Assembly (NCBI RefSeq): GCF_000016425.1
Contig: NC_009380.1
Span: 1,368,144 to 1,432,143, forward strand
Length of the DNA: 64,000 nt
From: Salinispora tropica CNB-440
GTDB lineage: Bacteria; Actinomycetota; Actinomycetes; Mycobacteriales; Micromonosporaceae
Reading direction: 5' to 3'
This document shows positions 48,390-55,870 of this stretch, one piece after another (the stretch's first letter is position 1; each line of letters starts with the position of its first letter). Under the pieces are notes generated by a model. That model was given only the letters and a program-made list of their open reading frames with translations, was not told the origin of the DNA and made no database searches. The position numbers and the translations under genes were made by a program.

Positions 48390-49709
48390 TCAGGGCACGT
48401 CCACCCGAACCCCGGCGGAGAACACCCCACTGCGTAGCTCGAGTTGGGTCGGGGGCTGCTGGCCGTGCACGGTGAAGACCAGCGGGAGGACCATTCGGCT
48501 GCCGCCGGCCAATGGCTTGGCGAACACGTCCCGGCCCTGGTTCGCCCGGCGGGTCTCCTGCTCGTCGGTGCTGACAAAGTCGCCGTCGGCGAGGTACGCC
48601 CGTTGGAGTGGGCCGTGCCAGCTCTGCTGTTCCGGCGTGAGGTTGTGGACCCCGACGGTCGCGGCGCAGGTGTGTGCCCCCGAGGCCGGTTGGCAGCTGA
48701 CCCGGTAGACGGTGAACTCGAACGCCGCCTCGCGGAGCGGTTCCCCGATCGCGCCGGCGGCTCCGGTGCCGATCCAGGCGCCGCTGGTGGGATGGGAGTC
48801 GGTGTCGACGGCAGCGGCCTTCCGGGTGGCCGTCCAGGTCGCTGTGCCCACGGTGCCGGCCAGCACCACCGCGGCGACCGGGACGAGTAGCCAGGTCGAG
48901 GGTCGGCGGCGGCGTGTCGGAGTGGTCGGTGCCGCCGGCCGCGGGTAGACGGTCCCTCGACCCCCCTGGTGAGGCGGCGGGAGCTGCGCTGGGCGCCGCC
49001 GCCGCTGCCAGGTCCACCAGCCGCCGACGGCGAGTGCGGCGAGTCCACCGAGGCCGGTGAGCAGGGCAGCCGGCTGCTGCCACACCGGCGGTTCCGGTTC
49101 GGCCGCCGCTGGCGCCGGTTCGGATTGCCAGGTCGCGGTAGCGCAGTCGTACGGGCGCTCGCCGCCGGTGGCGAAGGCGCAGGCGGGCGCGGTCAGGGGC
49201 TCACCCGGTGGCGCGGTGAGCTCGGTTCTGAGCGTGGTGGTGCTCCGGGCGGGCAGCCGCAGGTTCCAGGTGACCTCTGTCCCGGCATTCCCGCCGTTGT
49301 GGCTGGGCCGGCCGCCGTCGGTGATCGAGGTCGCCGAGGTGCCCGGCGGGAGCTCCTGACGGACGGTGGTGGCGATCGGCCGGCTTCCGTCGTTGCGGAC
49401 CTGGATCCGGTATCTCGGCGCGGGTGTGTTCTCCGGCGCGACCTGTACGGTGATCGGCGGTTTCGGTGGTGGGACCGCCGCCTGGGTCGGGCTCGGCAGC
49501 GCTGGCGGCGCGGATGGTCGGCCCGGCTCCTCGCTGGCCTCCGCGGACGGCTGGCCGGCCGGCGCGGTGGCCGCCCCGGGCGGGGCCGGCGGTCGGGCGG
49601 CCGGCTGCTGCGCGGCGGCCGGGCCGGGTAGCGCCGGCACAGCGGCGAGGATGCCGAGGCAGTAGACGAGCACTGCGAGGGCCCTGTGGTGTCGTGTCGA
49701 TGCAGGCAT
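48390..49709 (-). CDS. exported, membrane-spanning protein with a DUF11-like domain
   Basis: 439 residues. A signal peptide ends near AAAQQ (about 34), then a Pro/Ala-rich spacer leads to an immunoglobulin-like domain (about 88-185; PENTPAPRYRIQVRNDGSRPIATTV). Membrane helices lie at about 210-228 and 275-292, and a second, cysteine-containing extracytoplasmic domain ends the protein (about 300-439; YRVSCQPASGAHTCAATVGVHN). Such repeat-like domains usually sit on the cell surface. No function can be assigned. It is monocistronic and divergent from the FAA-hydrolase gene. Confidence 0.75.
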   Translation of the reverse strand: MPASTRHHRALAVLVYCLGILAAVPALPGPAAAQQPAARPPAPPGAATAPAGQPSAEASEEPGRPSAPPALPSPTQAAVPPPKPPITVQVAPENTPAPRYRIQVRNDGSRPIATTVRQELPPGTSATSITDGGRPSHNGGNAGTEVTWNLRLPARSTTTLRTELTAPPGEPLTAPACAFATGGERPYDCATATWQSEPAPAAAEPEPPVWQQPAALLTGLGGLAALAVGGWWTWQRRRRPAQLPPPHQGGRGTVYPRPAAPTTPTRRRRPSTWLLVPVAAVVLAGTVGTATWTATRKAAAVDTDSHPTSGAWIGTGAAGAIGEPLREAAFEFTVYRVSCQPASGAHTCAATVGVHNLTPEQQSWHGPLQRAYLADGDFVSTDEQETRRANQGRDVFAKPLAGGSRMVLPLVFTVHGQQPPTQLELRSGVFSAGVRVDVP

Positions 49710-49874
49710 ACGAACGAACCTCCGGAGCCGACGTTAGGGCGGTGTCACGCCGGGCGGTAGGAAGTGGCGAAAGCCGGTCCCCTCCGGGTGGTGACGGCGT
49801 AGGCTGCGCGGCTCGCCACGCGGCATCCGACCTGCGGCTGCGCCCGCGCACCAGGTCGGGGATAGATTGGCCCG

Positions 49875-50678
49875 GTGCGTATCGCTCGTTTCGCTCATAC
49901 CAAGGGAATGTCGTTCGGGGTCGTCGAGGGGGAGCCGGAGGCGGGTCCGCAGGGGCTGACCGTCGCCGAGGTCGAGGGGCATCCGTTCGGACGGATCAGC
50001 TTCTCCGGCGCCCGGTGGGCCCTCTCCGATGTTCGCCTGCTCTCGCCGATCCTGCCGAGCAAGGTTGTCTGCGTCGGCCGCAACTACGCCGAGCATGCGG
50101 CGGAGCACGGCACGGAGGTGCCCCAGGAGCCGTTGCTCTTCCTCAAGCCGTCGACCTCGGTGATCGGACCGCGGGACGCGATCCGGCTGCCGGCGCTGTC
50201 GAAGCAGGTCGAGCATGAGGCCGAGCTGGCCGTGGTGATCGGGGCACCCGGTGCCCGGCGTGCCGATCGGGCCGCCGCCGCGCGCGCGGTCTTCGGCTAC
50301 ACCTGCGCCAACGATGTGACGGCACGGGACCTGCAACGGGCGGACGGGCAGTGGACCCGGGCCAAGGGCTTCGACTCGTTCTGCCCGATCGGTCCCTGGA
50401 TCACCACCGGCCTCGACGTCGCCGACCTGGAGATCCGGTGTGAGGTGGGTCGCGATCCGGAGGAGATGGAGGTCCGCCAGCTGGGCCGGACCCGGGACAT
50501 GGTCTTCGACGTACCGGCCCTGGTGTCGTACGTCTCACATGTGATGACGCTGCTCCCGGGTGATGTGATCCTGACCGGCACGCCGGCCGGGGTTAGTCCG
50601 CTCGTGGACGGGGATACGGTCACCGTACGGATCGAGGGGGTCGGCGAGCTGACCAATCCGGTGCTGCCGGCCAGCTGA
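49875..50678 (+). CDS. fumarylacetoacetate hydrolase-family protein
   Basis: 267 residues. The FAH core includes CVGRNYAEHAAEHG, EPLLFLKPSTSVIGP, HEAELAVVIG (metal-binding acids), GYTCANDVTARDLQ and the closing LTGTPAGVSPLVDGD. Family members hydrolyse or decarboxylate acylpyruvates and related keto-acids. The GTG start is preceded by TAGATT (49863-49868) only six bases away, so the message is probably leaderless. In M. tuberculosis the homologue sits beside gltX; here tRNA genes follow directly. Confidence 0.9.
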   Translation: MRIARFAHTKGMSFGVVEGEPEAGPQGLTVAEVEGHPFGRISFSGARWALSDVRLLSPILPSKVVCVGRNYAEHAAEHGTEVPQEPLLFLKPSTSVIGPRDAIRLPALSKQVEHEAELAVVIGAPGARRADRAAAARAVFGYTCANDVTARDLQRADGQWTRAKGFDSFCPIGPWITTGLDVADLEIRCEVGRDPEEMEVRQLGRTRDMVFDVPALVSYVSHVMTLLPGDVILTGTPAGVSPLVDGDTVTVRIEGVGELTNPVLPAS

Positions 50679-50725
50679 TCCGGTGCGAGGTTTTCGCAGC
50701 TCAAGGGCCTTCTGTCGGGGGCGAT

Positions 50726-50754
50726 TTGGCCCTGCGGCGGGAGGAGGGTAATGT
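50726..50754 (+). promoter_or_regulatory. promoter of tRNA-Gln
   Basis: TTGGCC (50726-50731) and TAATGT (50749-50754) with 17-base spacing, placing transcription start about 20 bases before the tRNA. Confidence 0.5.
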
Positions 50755-50780
50755 TTGTGCCCGGCGCTGCGAGGCGTCGA

Positions 50781-50851
50781 TGGGGTATGGGGTAATTGGC
50801 AGCCCGACTGATTCTGGTTCAGTTAGTCTAGGTTCGAGTCCTGGTACCCCA
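50781..50851 (+). tRNA. tRNA-Gln (CTG)
   Basis: 71-base cloverleaf. Acceptor arms TGGGGTA / TACCCC(A) pair; the anticodon stem ACTGA/TCAGT encloses loop TTCTGGT with anticodon CTG; the T-arm is GGTTCGAGTCC. CCA is not encoded. A small hairpin (CGACTC-GGTT-GAGTCG, 50861-50876) follows. Confidence 0.95.
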
Positions 50852-50951
50852 GCGCTGTCTCGACTCGGTTGAGTCGTGACCGCTGGATGTCAACGGAGGT
50901 TCGCCTCCGGTGGAAGACTTCCCGCCCAGCCGGTGGGAAGTAGTAGGTTCT

Positions 50952-51024
50952 GGCCCCGTCGTCTAGCGGCCCAGGACGCCGCCCTCTCAAGGCGGTAGCG
51001 CCGGTTCGAATCCGGTCGGGGCTA
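50952..51024 (+). tRNA. tRNA-Glu (CTC), copy 1
   Basis: 73-base cloverleaf. Acceptor GGCCCCG / CGGGGCT (G1-U72 wobble); anticodon stem CCGCC/GGCGG with loop CTCTCAA gives CTC; T-arm CCGGTTCGAATCCGG. CCA is not encoded. It has its own terminator downstream. Confidence 0.96.
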
Positions 51025-51038
51025 CAGAAGCGGTATTG

Positions 51039-51068
51039 GCCCGTCCCGTCTGCCGGGGCGGGCTTTTT
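51039..51068 (+). terminator. Rho-independent terminator after tRNA-Glu copy 1
   Basis: GCCCGTCCCG / CCGGGGCGGGC stem (one G-T pair) followed directly by TTTTT, 15 bases past the tRNA. Confidence 0.85.
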
Positions 51069-51188
51069 CCGTTTGCCCGGCACGTTTCGCCGGCACACCC
51101 GGACGGCTGCCCCCGGCGTGGGTCTACCGTTCGGTGCCGGTAGACTATCCCCGTACCGCTCAGTTGGGCGGTCGTTTGGGAAATTCCT

Positions 51189-51261
51189 GGCCCCGTCGTC
51201 TAGCGGCCCAGGACGCCGCCCTCTCAAGGCGGTAGCGCCGGTTCGAATCCGGTCGGGGCTA
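51189..51261 (+). tRNA. tRNA-Glu (CTC), copy 2
   Basis: Identical over all 73 bases to copy 1, 165 bases downstream. It has a separate upstream region (TAGACT at 51141-51146 is a candidate -10) and a separate terminator. Confidence 0.96.
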
Positions 51262-51270
51262 CTCCTTCGC

Positions 51271-51306
51271 AACAGGCCCGTCTCACCATGGTGAGACGGG
51301 CCTGTT
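51271..51306. terminator. bidirectional hairpin between tRNA-Glu copy 2 and the IclR gene
   Basis: 17-base arms AACAGGCCCGTCTCACC and exact complement with only two bases between, giving a very stable stem. The left arm begins AA and the right arm ends TT, giving short U-tracts for both strands. Confidence 0.85.
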
Positions 51307-51330
51307 GGTTTGCGTCACCAGGGCGGTGGG

Positions 51331-52017
51331 CTACAGGCCGGAGAGCCGTTGGCCGGCTCGAACGACCGCCATCGCGTGGCGCTCGCCGGGGCGGCGGCCG
51401 ATTCGTTCGATGGGACCGCTGACGCTGACGGCGGCGATGACTCGCCCGGTGCGATCCCGGATCGGTGCGGAGACGCTCGCCACACCAGCTTCCCGTTCCG
51501 CCACGCTCTGCGCCCAGCCGCGGCGCCGGACCTCGGCGAGAGCCCGGCCGGTGAACTTCGAGCGGGGCAGGAGCGGCATGACCGCCTCCGGTGGCTCCCA
51601 GGCCAGCAGGATCTGCGCCGCGGATCCGGCCGTCATGGGTAGCACCGAGCCGACCGGCACGGTGTCCCGCAGGCCGCTGGCCCGCTCGGCGGCGGCTACG
51701 CAGACCCGCTCGTCGGCCCGGCGCAGGTAGAGCTGCGCGCTCTCCCCGGTGGCGTCCCGGAGCGCGCAGAGCAGGGGCTCGGCCGCGGTCAGCAGCACGT
51801 CGGGTGCGGCGTTGGCCAGTTCCCCCAGGCGGGGGCCGGGGCGCCACCGTCCCTGTGTGTCGCGTACCAGCATTCGGTGGATCTCCAGTGCCTGCGCCAA
51901 CCGGTGTGCTGTTGCCCGGGGCAGCTTTGTGCGTTCGACGAGTTCGGCCAGGCTGGCGCCGTCCACGCAGGCGGCCAGGATGACCACCGCCTTGTCGAGA
52001 ACGCCGACACCACTCAT
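51331..52017 (-). CDS. ndgR: IclR-family regulator of leucine genes (NdgR/LtbR-like)
   Basis: About 228 residues. A winged HTH (LAELVERTKLPRATAHRLAQALE, about 25-47) follows the family-typical start MSGVGVLDKAVVIL. The C-terminal effector domain contains LPMTAGSAAQILLAW and SVSAPIRDRTGRVIAAVSVSGP. Orthologues adjacent to leuCD (NdgR in Streptomyces, LtbR in Corynebacterium) control leucine and related genes. The ATG at 52017 is preferred over 52041, as the longer form intrudes on the leuC promoter. It is divergent from leuC with only 49 bases between starts. Confidence 0.88.
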   Translation of the reverse strand: MSGVGVLDKAVVILAACVDGASLAELVERTKLPRATAHRLAQALEIHRMLVRDTQGRWRPGPRLGELANAAPDVLLTAAEPLLCALRDATGESAQLYLRRADERVCVAAAERASGLRDTVPVGSVLPMTAGSAAQILLAWEPPEAVMPLLPRSKFTGRALAEVRRRGWAQSVAEREAGVASVSAPIRDRTGRVIAAVSVSGPIERIGRRPGERHAMAVVRAGQRLSGL

Positions 52018-52066
52018 ACTGTGTCCCACAAGTCGAAACATACCTCCCAGAATTTAGGAAGTCCAG
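52018..52066. promoter_or_regulatory. divergent ndgR-leuC control region
   Basis: Only 49 bases separate the two start codons, so promoters and any operator must overlap each other or the gene ends. It contains AGGAAG, the leuC ribosome binding site (52056-52061), and AT-richer words (AACATA, AATTTA). No clear palindrome was found. Confidence 0.5.
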
Positions 52067-53512
52067 ATGGTGGGAGTCACTCCTGAGCCGAGGACCCTGG
52101 CCGAGAAGGTCTGGGCCTCGCACGTCGTCCGATCCGCCGATGGCGAGCCCGACCTGCTCTTCATCGACCTGCACCTGCTCCATGAGGTGACCAGCCCGCA
52201 AGCCTTCGACGGGCTGCGCCTCGCCGGCCGCCGGGTCCGCCGTACCGACCTGACGATCGCGACCGAGGACCACAACACCCCCACCGGGTACGCGGACCCG
52301 TCGTACCAGTCTCGCCGCGGGGACCTGCTGACCATCACCGACCCGACCTCTCGTACACAGATCGAGACGCTGCGCCGCAACTGCGCCGAGTTCGGTGTGC
52401 GGCTGCATCCGCTGGGTGATGAGAACCAGGGAATCGTCCACGTCATCGGCCCGCAGCTGGGCCTGACCCAGCCCGGGATGACGATCGTCTGCGGCGACTC
52501 GCACACCGCGACGCATGGGGCCTTCGGCGCGCTGGCCTTCGGGATCGGCACCAGCGAGGTCGAGCACGTGCTCGCCACCCAGACGCTGCCGCAGGCCCGA
52601 CCGAGGACGATGGCGGTGAACGTCGTCGGTGACCTCGCACCGGGCGTTACCGCCAAGGACCTGGTACTCGCGCTGATCGCCCAGGTCGGTACGGGTGGTG
52701 GTCGGGGGCATGTCGTGGAGTATCGCGGCGAGGCGATCCGGAAGCTGTCCATGGAGGGACGGATGACGATCGCCAACATGTCCATCGAGTGGGGTGCCAA
52801 GGCGGGGTTGATCGCCCCTGACGACACGACGTTCGGCTACCTCAGGGGGCGGCCGAACGCGCCCGCCGGTGCCGACTGGGAAGCGGCGGTCGCGTACTGG
52901 CGGACGCTGCCCACCGACGCGGGCGCAACGTTCGACTCCGAGGTGACCCTGGATGCGAGCCAGATCACGCCCTTCGTGACCTGGGGTACCAACCCGGGGC
53001 AGGGCGCGTCGCTGGACGCGTCGGTGCCGAACCCGGAGGAGTTCGCCACCGAGCCGGAGCGGGCCGCCGCCCGCCGTGCCCTGGAGTACATGGACCTCGC
53101 CGTGGGCACTCCGCTGCGGGAGCTCACCGTTGACGTCGTCTTCGTCGGCTCCTGCACCAACGGCCGGATTGAGGACCTGCGGGCGGCTGCCGACGTACTG
53201 CGCGGGCGCCGGGTGGCGCCGGGTGTGCGGATGCTCGTCGTGCCGGGCTCCGCCGCGGTGCGGGAGAACGCCGAGGCGGAAGGGCTGGACAAGGTCTTCA
53301 CCGAAGCCGGCGCCGAGTGGCGCTTCGCGGGTTGCTCGATGTGTCTGGGAATGAACCCGGACACGCTCCGGCCGGGCCAGCGTGCCGCCTCGACCTCGAA
53401 CCGTAACTTCGAGGGCCGCCAGGGCCGGGGGGGACGTACCCACCTGGTCTCCCCACCAGTCGCTGCGGCCACCGCGGTGACGGGCCGGCTGGCGGCCCCC
53501 GCCGACCTGTGA
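52067..53512 (+). CDS. leuC: isopropylmalate isomerase large subunit LeuC
   Basis: 481 residues, aconitase superfamily. With LeuD it isomerises 2- to 3-isopropylmalate, and can act on citramalate. The 4Fe-4S ligands are C363 (GSCTNGR), C423 and C426 ([11 protein letters not shown]). Further motifs are [20 protein letters not shown] and [11 protein letters not shown]. The ATG has AGGAAG five bases upstream; the GTG one codon later is an alternative. It is in operon with leuD, 13 bases apart. Confidence 0.97.
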   Translation: MVGVTPEPRTLAEKVWASHVVRSADGEPDLLFIDLHLLHEVTSPQAFDGLRLAGRRVRRTDLTIATEDHNTPTGYADPSYQSRRGDLLTITDPTSRTQIETLRRNCAEFGVRLHPLGDENQGIVHVIGPQLGLTQPGMTIVCGDSHTATHGAFGALAFGIGTSEVEHVLATQTLPQARPRTMAVNVVGDLAPGVTAKDLVLALIAQVGTGGGRGHVVEYRGEAIRKLSMEGRMTIANMSIEWGAKAGLIAPDDTTFGYLRGRPNAPAGADWEAAVAYWRTLPTDAGATFDSEVTLDASQITPFVTWGTNPGQGASLDASVPNPEEFATEPERAAARRALEYMDLAVGTPLRELTVDVVFVGSCTNGRIEDLRAAADVLRGRRVAPGVRMLVVPGSAAVRENAEAEGLDKVFTEAGAEWRFAGCSMCLGMNPDTLRPGQRAASTSNRNFEGRQGRGGRTHLVSPPVAAATAVTGRLAAPADL

Positions 53513-53525
53513 AGGGACACCGCTG

Positions 53526-54113
53526 ATGGAGAAGTTCACTATCCACACCGGTACCGCCGTGCCGCTACGTCTTTCTAATGTAGATACTGATCAGATTATC
53601 CCGGCTGTGCACCTAAAGCGGGTAACGCGAACGGGTTTCGCGGATGCCCTGTTCAGTTCGTGGCGGGAGGATCAGGCGTTTGTCCTCAACGATGAATCAT
53701 ATTCGGGTGCCTCGATTCTTGTTGCTGGCCCCGAGTTCGGTACCGGTTCCTCCCGAGAGCACGCCGTCTGGGCCTTGCGAGACTGGGGGTTCCGGGTCGT
53801 GATCGCCCCGCGCTTCGGTGACATCTTCCGGGGTAACGCGCTCAAGGGAGGACTGCTGCCGGTTGAGTTGGAATTGAAAGCAATCGAAGAGATCTGGGGT
53901 CGCATCGAGGCCGATCCGAGCACGTCGATCACCGTCGACCTCGCCGCCCGTCAGGTTCAGGTCGGGGGTGTGAACTGGGGGTTCCCGCTCGACGAGTTCA
54001 GCCGCTGGCGGCTGATGGAGGGCTTGGACGACATTGGACTCACGCTTCGGCACGAACCCCTGATCGGTGCCTTCGAGGCGTCTCGGCAGCCGTTCCTACC
54101 GACCATCGCGTAG
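53526..54113 (+). CDS. leuD: isopropylmalate isomerase small subunit LeuD
   Basis: 195 residues. The swivelling domain carries [32 protein letters not shown] and [18 protein letters not shown]. The ATG has AAGGGA upstream. Between about 53565 and 53730 codon use is strikingly AT-rich (CTA, CTT, TCT, AAT, GTA, ATT, TCA, TAT), unlike the rest of the gene and its neighbours, while the protein is fully conserved. A strong hairpin follows the gene. Confidence 0.96.
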   Translation: MEKFTIHTGTAVPLRLSNVDTDQIIPAVHLKRVTRTGFADALFSSWREDQAFVLNDESYSGASILVAGPEFGTGSSREHAVWALRDWGFRVVIAPRFGDIFRGNALKGGLLPVELELKAIEEIWGRIEADPSTSITVDLAARQVQVGGVNWGFPLDEFSRWRLMEGLDDIGLTLRHEPLIGAFEASRQPFLPTIA

Positions 54114-54141
54114 CCTTCCACCCCGCCATGCGAGGGAAAGT

Positions 54142-54170
54142 CGCCCCCACCGGCGTCGCCGGTGGGGGCG
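54142..54170 (+). terminator. hairpin after leuCD
   Basis: Perfect 13-bp stem CGCCCCCACCGGC / GCCGGTGGGGGCG with a 3-base loop, 28 bases past the leuD stop. Confidence 0.8.
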
Positions 54171-54286
54171 AATCTGTTGCGACACAAGGGTCTTTTTCTG
54201 TCGAATGTTTGTGTAGCGCCAGCGCAGGGCATACCGTGCGCGCAGAATGGCTCGCGTCGAGTCAGTTGCACAATCGGGAGGAAGTC

Positions 54287-54949
54287 GTGAACAAGGCCGA
54301 GCTTATCGAGACGCTCGCCGTTCGCCTGGGGGACCGGAAGACGGCGTCGGCCGCGCTCGACGCGGTCCTAACCGAGGTCCAGGCGGCGGTCACCAAGGGT
54401 GAGAAGGTGTCGATCACCGGCTTCGGAGCGTTCGAGAAGCGTGTCCGGGGAGCCCGAACAGCGCGCAATCCACGGACCGGCGAGGCGGTGAAGGTCAAGA
54501 AGACCTCCGTCCCGACGTTCCGCCCGGGCACCGGGTTCAAGGAGATGGTGGCCAGCGGCAAGGCGCCGAAGGCCACGGCGGCGAAGAAGACCACCGCCGC
54601 CAAGGCGGCCGGGGCCAAGACCACTGGCACCGCGGCCAAGAAGACCACCGCGGCGAAGGCGACGAAGACCACCGCCGCCAAGAAGACAACCGCTGCCAAG
54701 AAGACAACCGCTGCCAAGAAGACCACGGCTGCCAAGGCCGCCGCGCCGAAGAAGACCGCGGCGAAGAAGACCACCGCGGCCAAGGTTGCTCCGGCGAAGC
54801 GCGCCACCGCGCCGAAGGCCACCGCGGCGCGGAAGTCCGCGACGAAGAAGGCGGCGCCGGCCGCGAAGTCCACGACGGCCCGGAAGAGCGCAGCGGCCAC
54901 GAAGGCCACCGCGCGGAAGGCGCCGGCGAAGCGGGCGACCACGCGCTGA
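54287..54949 (+). CDS. hupB: HU-family DNA-binding protein with long lysine/alanine tail (HupB type)
   Basis: 220 residues. Residues 1-90 form a standard HU fold ([46 protein letters not shown]). Residues about 95-220 are a histone-H1-like tail of [12 protein letters not shown] repeats. Such tails in mycobacterial and streptomycete HU compact and protect DNA. The GTG has GGGAGGAAG just upstream; in-frame extension to 54128 has no conserved sequence. The tail is encoded by near-identical 18-bp units, which can vary in number. Confidence 0.95.
   Translation: MNKAELIETLAVRLGDRKTASAALDAVLTEVQAAVTKGEKVSITGFGAFEKRVRGARTARNPRTGEAVKVKKTSVPTFRPGTGFKEMVASGKAPKATAAKKTTAAKAAGAKTTGTAAKKTTAAKATKTTAAKKTTAAKKTTAAKKTTAAKAAAPKKTAAKKTTAAKVAPAKRATAPKATAARKSATKKAAPAAKSTTARKSAAATKATARKAPAKRATTR
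54670..54740 (+). repeat. 18-bp tandem repeats in the hupB tail
   Basis: Units of AAGAAGACAACCGCTGCC and one-base variants repeat about three to four times in frame, each encoding KKTTAA. A likely place for repeat-number variation between strains. Confidence 0.8.
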
Positions 54950-54957
54950 GCCGGCAC

Positions 54958-54996
54958 CGTCGGGGGCGTCCACCAGCACGGTGGGCGCCCCCGACG
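54958..54996. terminator. bidirectional hairpin between hupB and mutT1
   Basis: 17-bp arms CGTCGGGGGCGTCCACC / GGTGGGCGCCCCCGACG (one G-T pair), 5-base loop, filling the gap between the two convergent stops exactly. Confidence 0.85.
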
Positions 54997-55866
54997 CTAC
55001 AAGGGGTCGGGGGTGAGCAGAGTCGCTCCGGAGAAGGCGAGCAGCCAACCACCCCCGTGCGGGGTGGTGACGTCCGCGCAGCGGCCGGAGAGGCGTTCCA
55101 GCGCCCCGGAAATCATCCCACCCTGGCTACACACCACGGCCGACGTACCGGCCGTGCCGAAGGCGGCCAGGCGGGCGGCAGCGGCCAACGCGCACTCGTC
55201 CAGGCTCTGGCCCGCCCGCGGTTCGTCCAGGTCGCCGGCGACCTCAATGGGTAGGTCGAGCAGGTCCGCCACCGGGCTGAGGGTCTGGACGCAGCGCCGG
55301 GCCGACGCGGCGAGCAGGCGTACCGGCTGGACCACAGCCACCAGCGGCGCCAGTCGTTGTGCCTGCGCCCAGCCGTCGACGGAGAGCGGCCGGCCGTTCT
55401 GGGGCCCGGCCCAGGTGCTCCGCCCATCCACATCCGCGTGCCGCACCAGCATGACCGTCGCGGTCACCGGTGGCAGGGCCGCGAACGCGCTGACCACCTC
55501 CACGTCGTGCGGATAGCTGACCAACCGCACCGCTTCGTCCACGCTGAGCCAGCGCACCTCGTCAACCTCGGTGTCGGGCTGAAAACCACCGGTCGCGACC
55601 GCCCGCATCGCCCAGTAGTCCACCACCTTCGGCCGGCCCTGGCTGCGGTAGTGCACGCTCGGCAGCCGGGCCTGCGGCACCGCCTGCACGTCGGTCTCCT
55701 CGGCGACCTCCCGAAGGGCGGCGCGGAGCGGGTGCTCACCCGGCTCAAGCTTTCCCTTCGGCAGCGACCAGTCGCCGTAGCGGGGGCGGTGCACCAGGCA
55801 GACCTCGATGCCGCCCCGGCCCGACCGCCAGAGGACACCACCGGCCGCCCGGATCCCGCTCGCCAT
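54997..55866 (-). CDS. mutT1: MutT1-like Nudix hydrolase fused to a histidine phosphatase domain
   Basis: 289 residues. The Nudix box GKLEPGEHPLRAALREVAEETDV is at 38-60 and a histidine-phosphatase domain begins with VRHAD (RHA at 142-144). The mycobacterial MutT1 of the same architecture cleans 8-oxo-dGTP and Ap4A-type nucleotides. The ATG at 55866 lies four bases after the ppk stop; the start at 55893 would overlap ppk. It is thus the distal gene of a ppk-mutT1 operon. Confidence 0.92.
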   Translation of the reverse strand: MASGIRAAGGVLWRSGRGGIEVCLVHRPRYGDWSLPKGKLEPGEHPLRAALREVAEETDVQAVPQARLPSVHYRSQGRPKVVDYWAMRAVATGGFQPDTEVDEVRWLSVDEAVRLVSYPHDVEVVSAFAALPPVTATVMLVRHADVDGRSTWAGPQNGRPLSVDGWAQAQRLAPLVAVVQPVRLLAASARRCVQTLSPVADLLDLPIEVAGDLDEPRAGQSLDECALAAAARLAAFGTAGTSAVVCSQGGMISGALERLSGRCADVTTPHGGGWLLAFSGATLLTPDPL

Positions 55867-55870
55867 CCGC

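Noticed and set aside
51224..53548. 774-codon minus-strand frame covering the tRNA, IclR and leuC region
   Set aside because: Overlaps tRNA-Glu and the leuC coding sequence; composition is typical of shadow frames.
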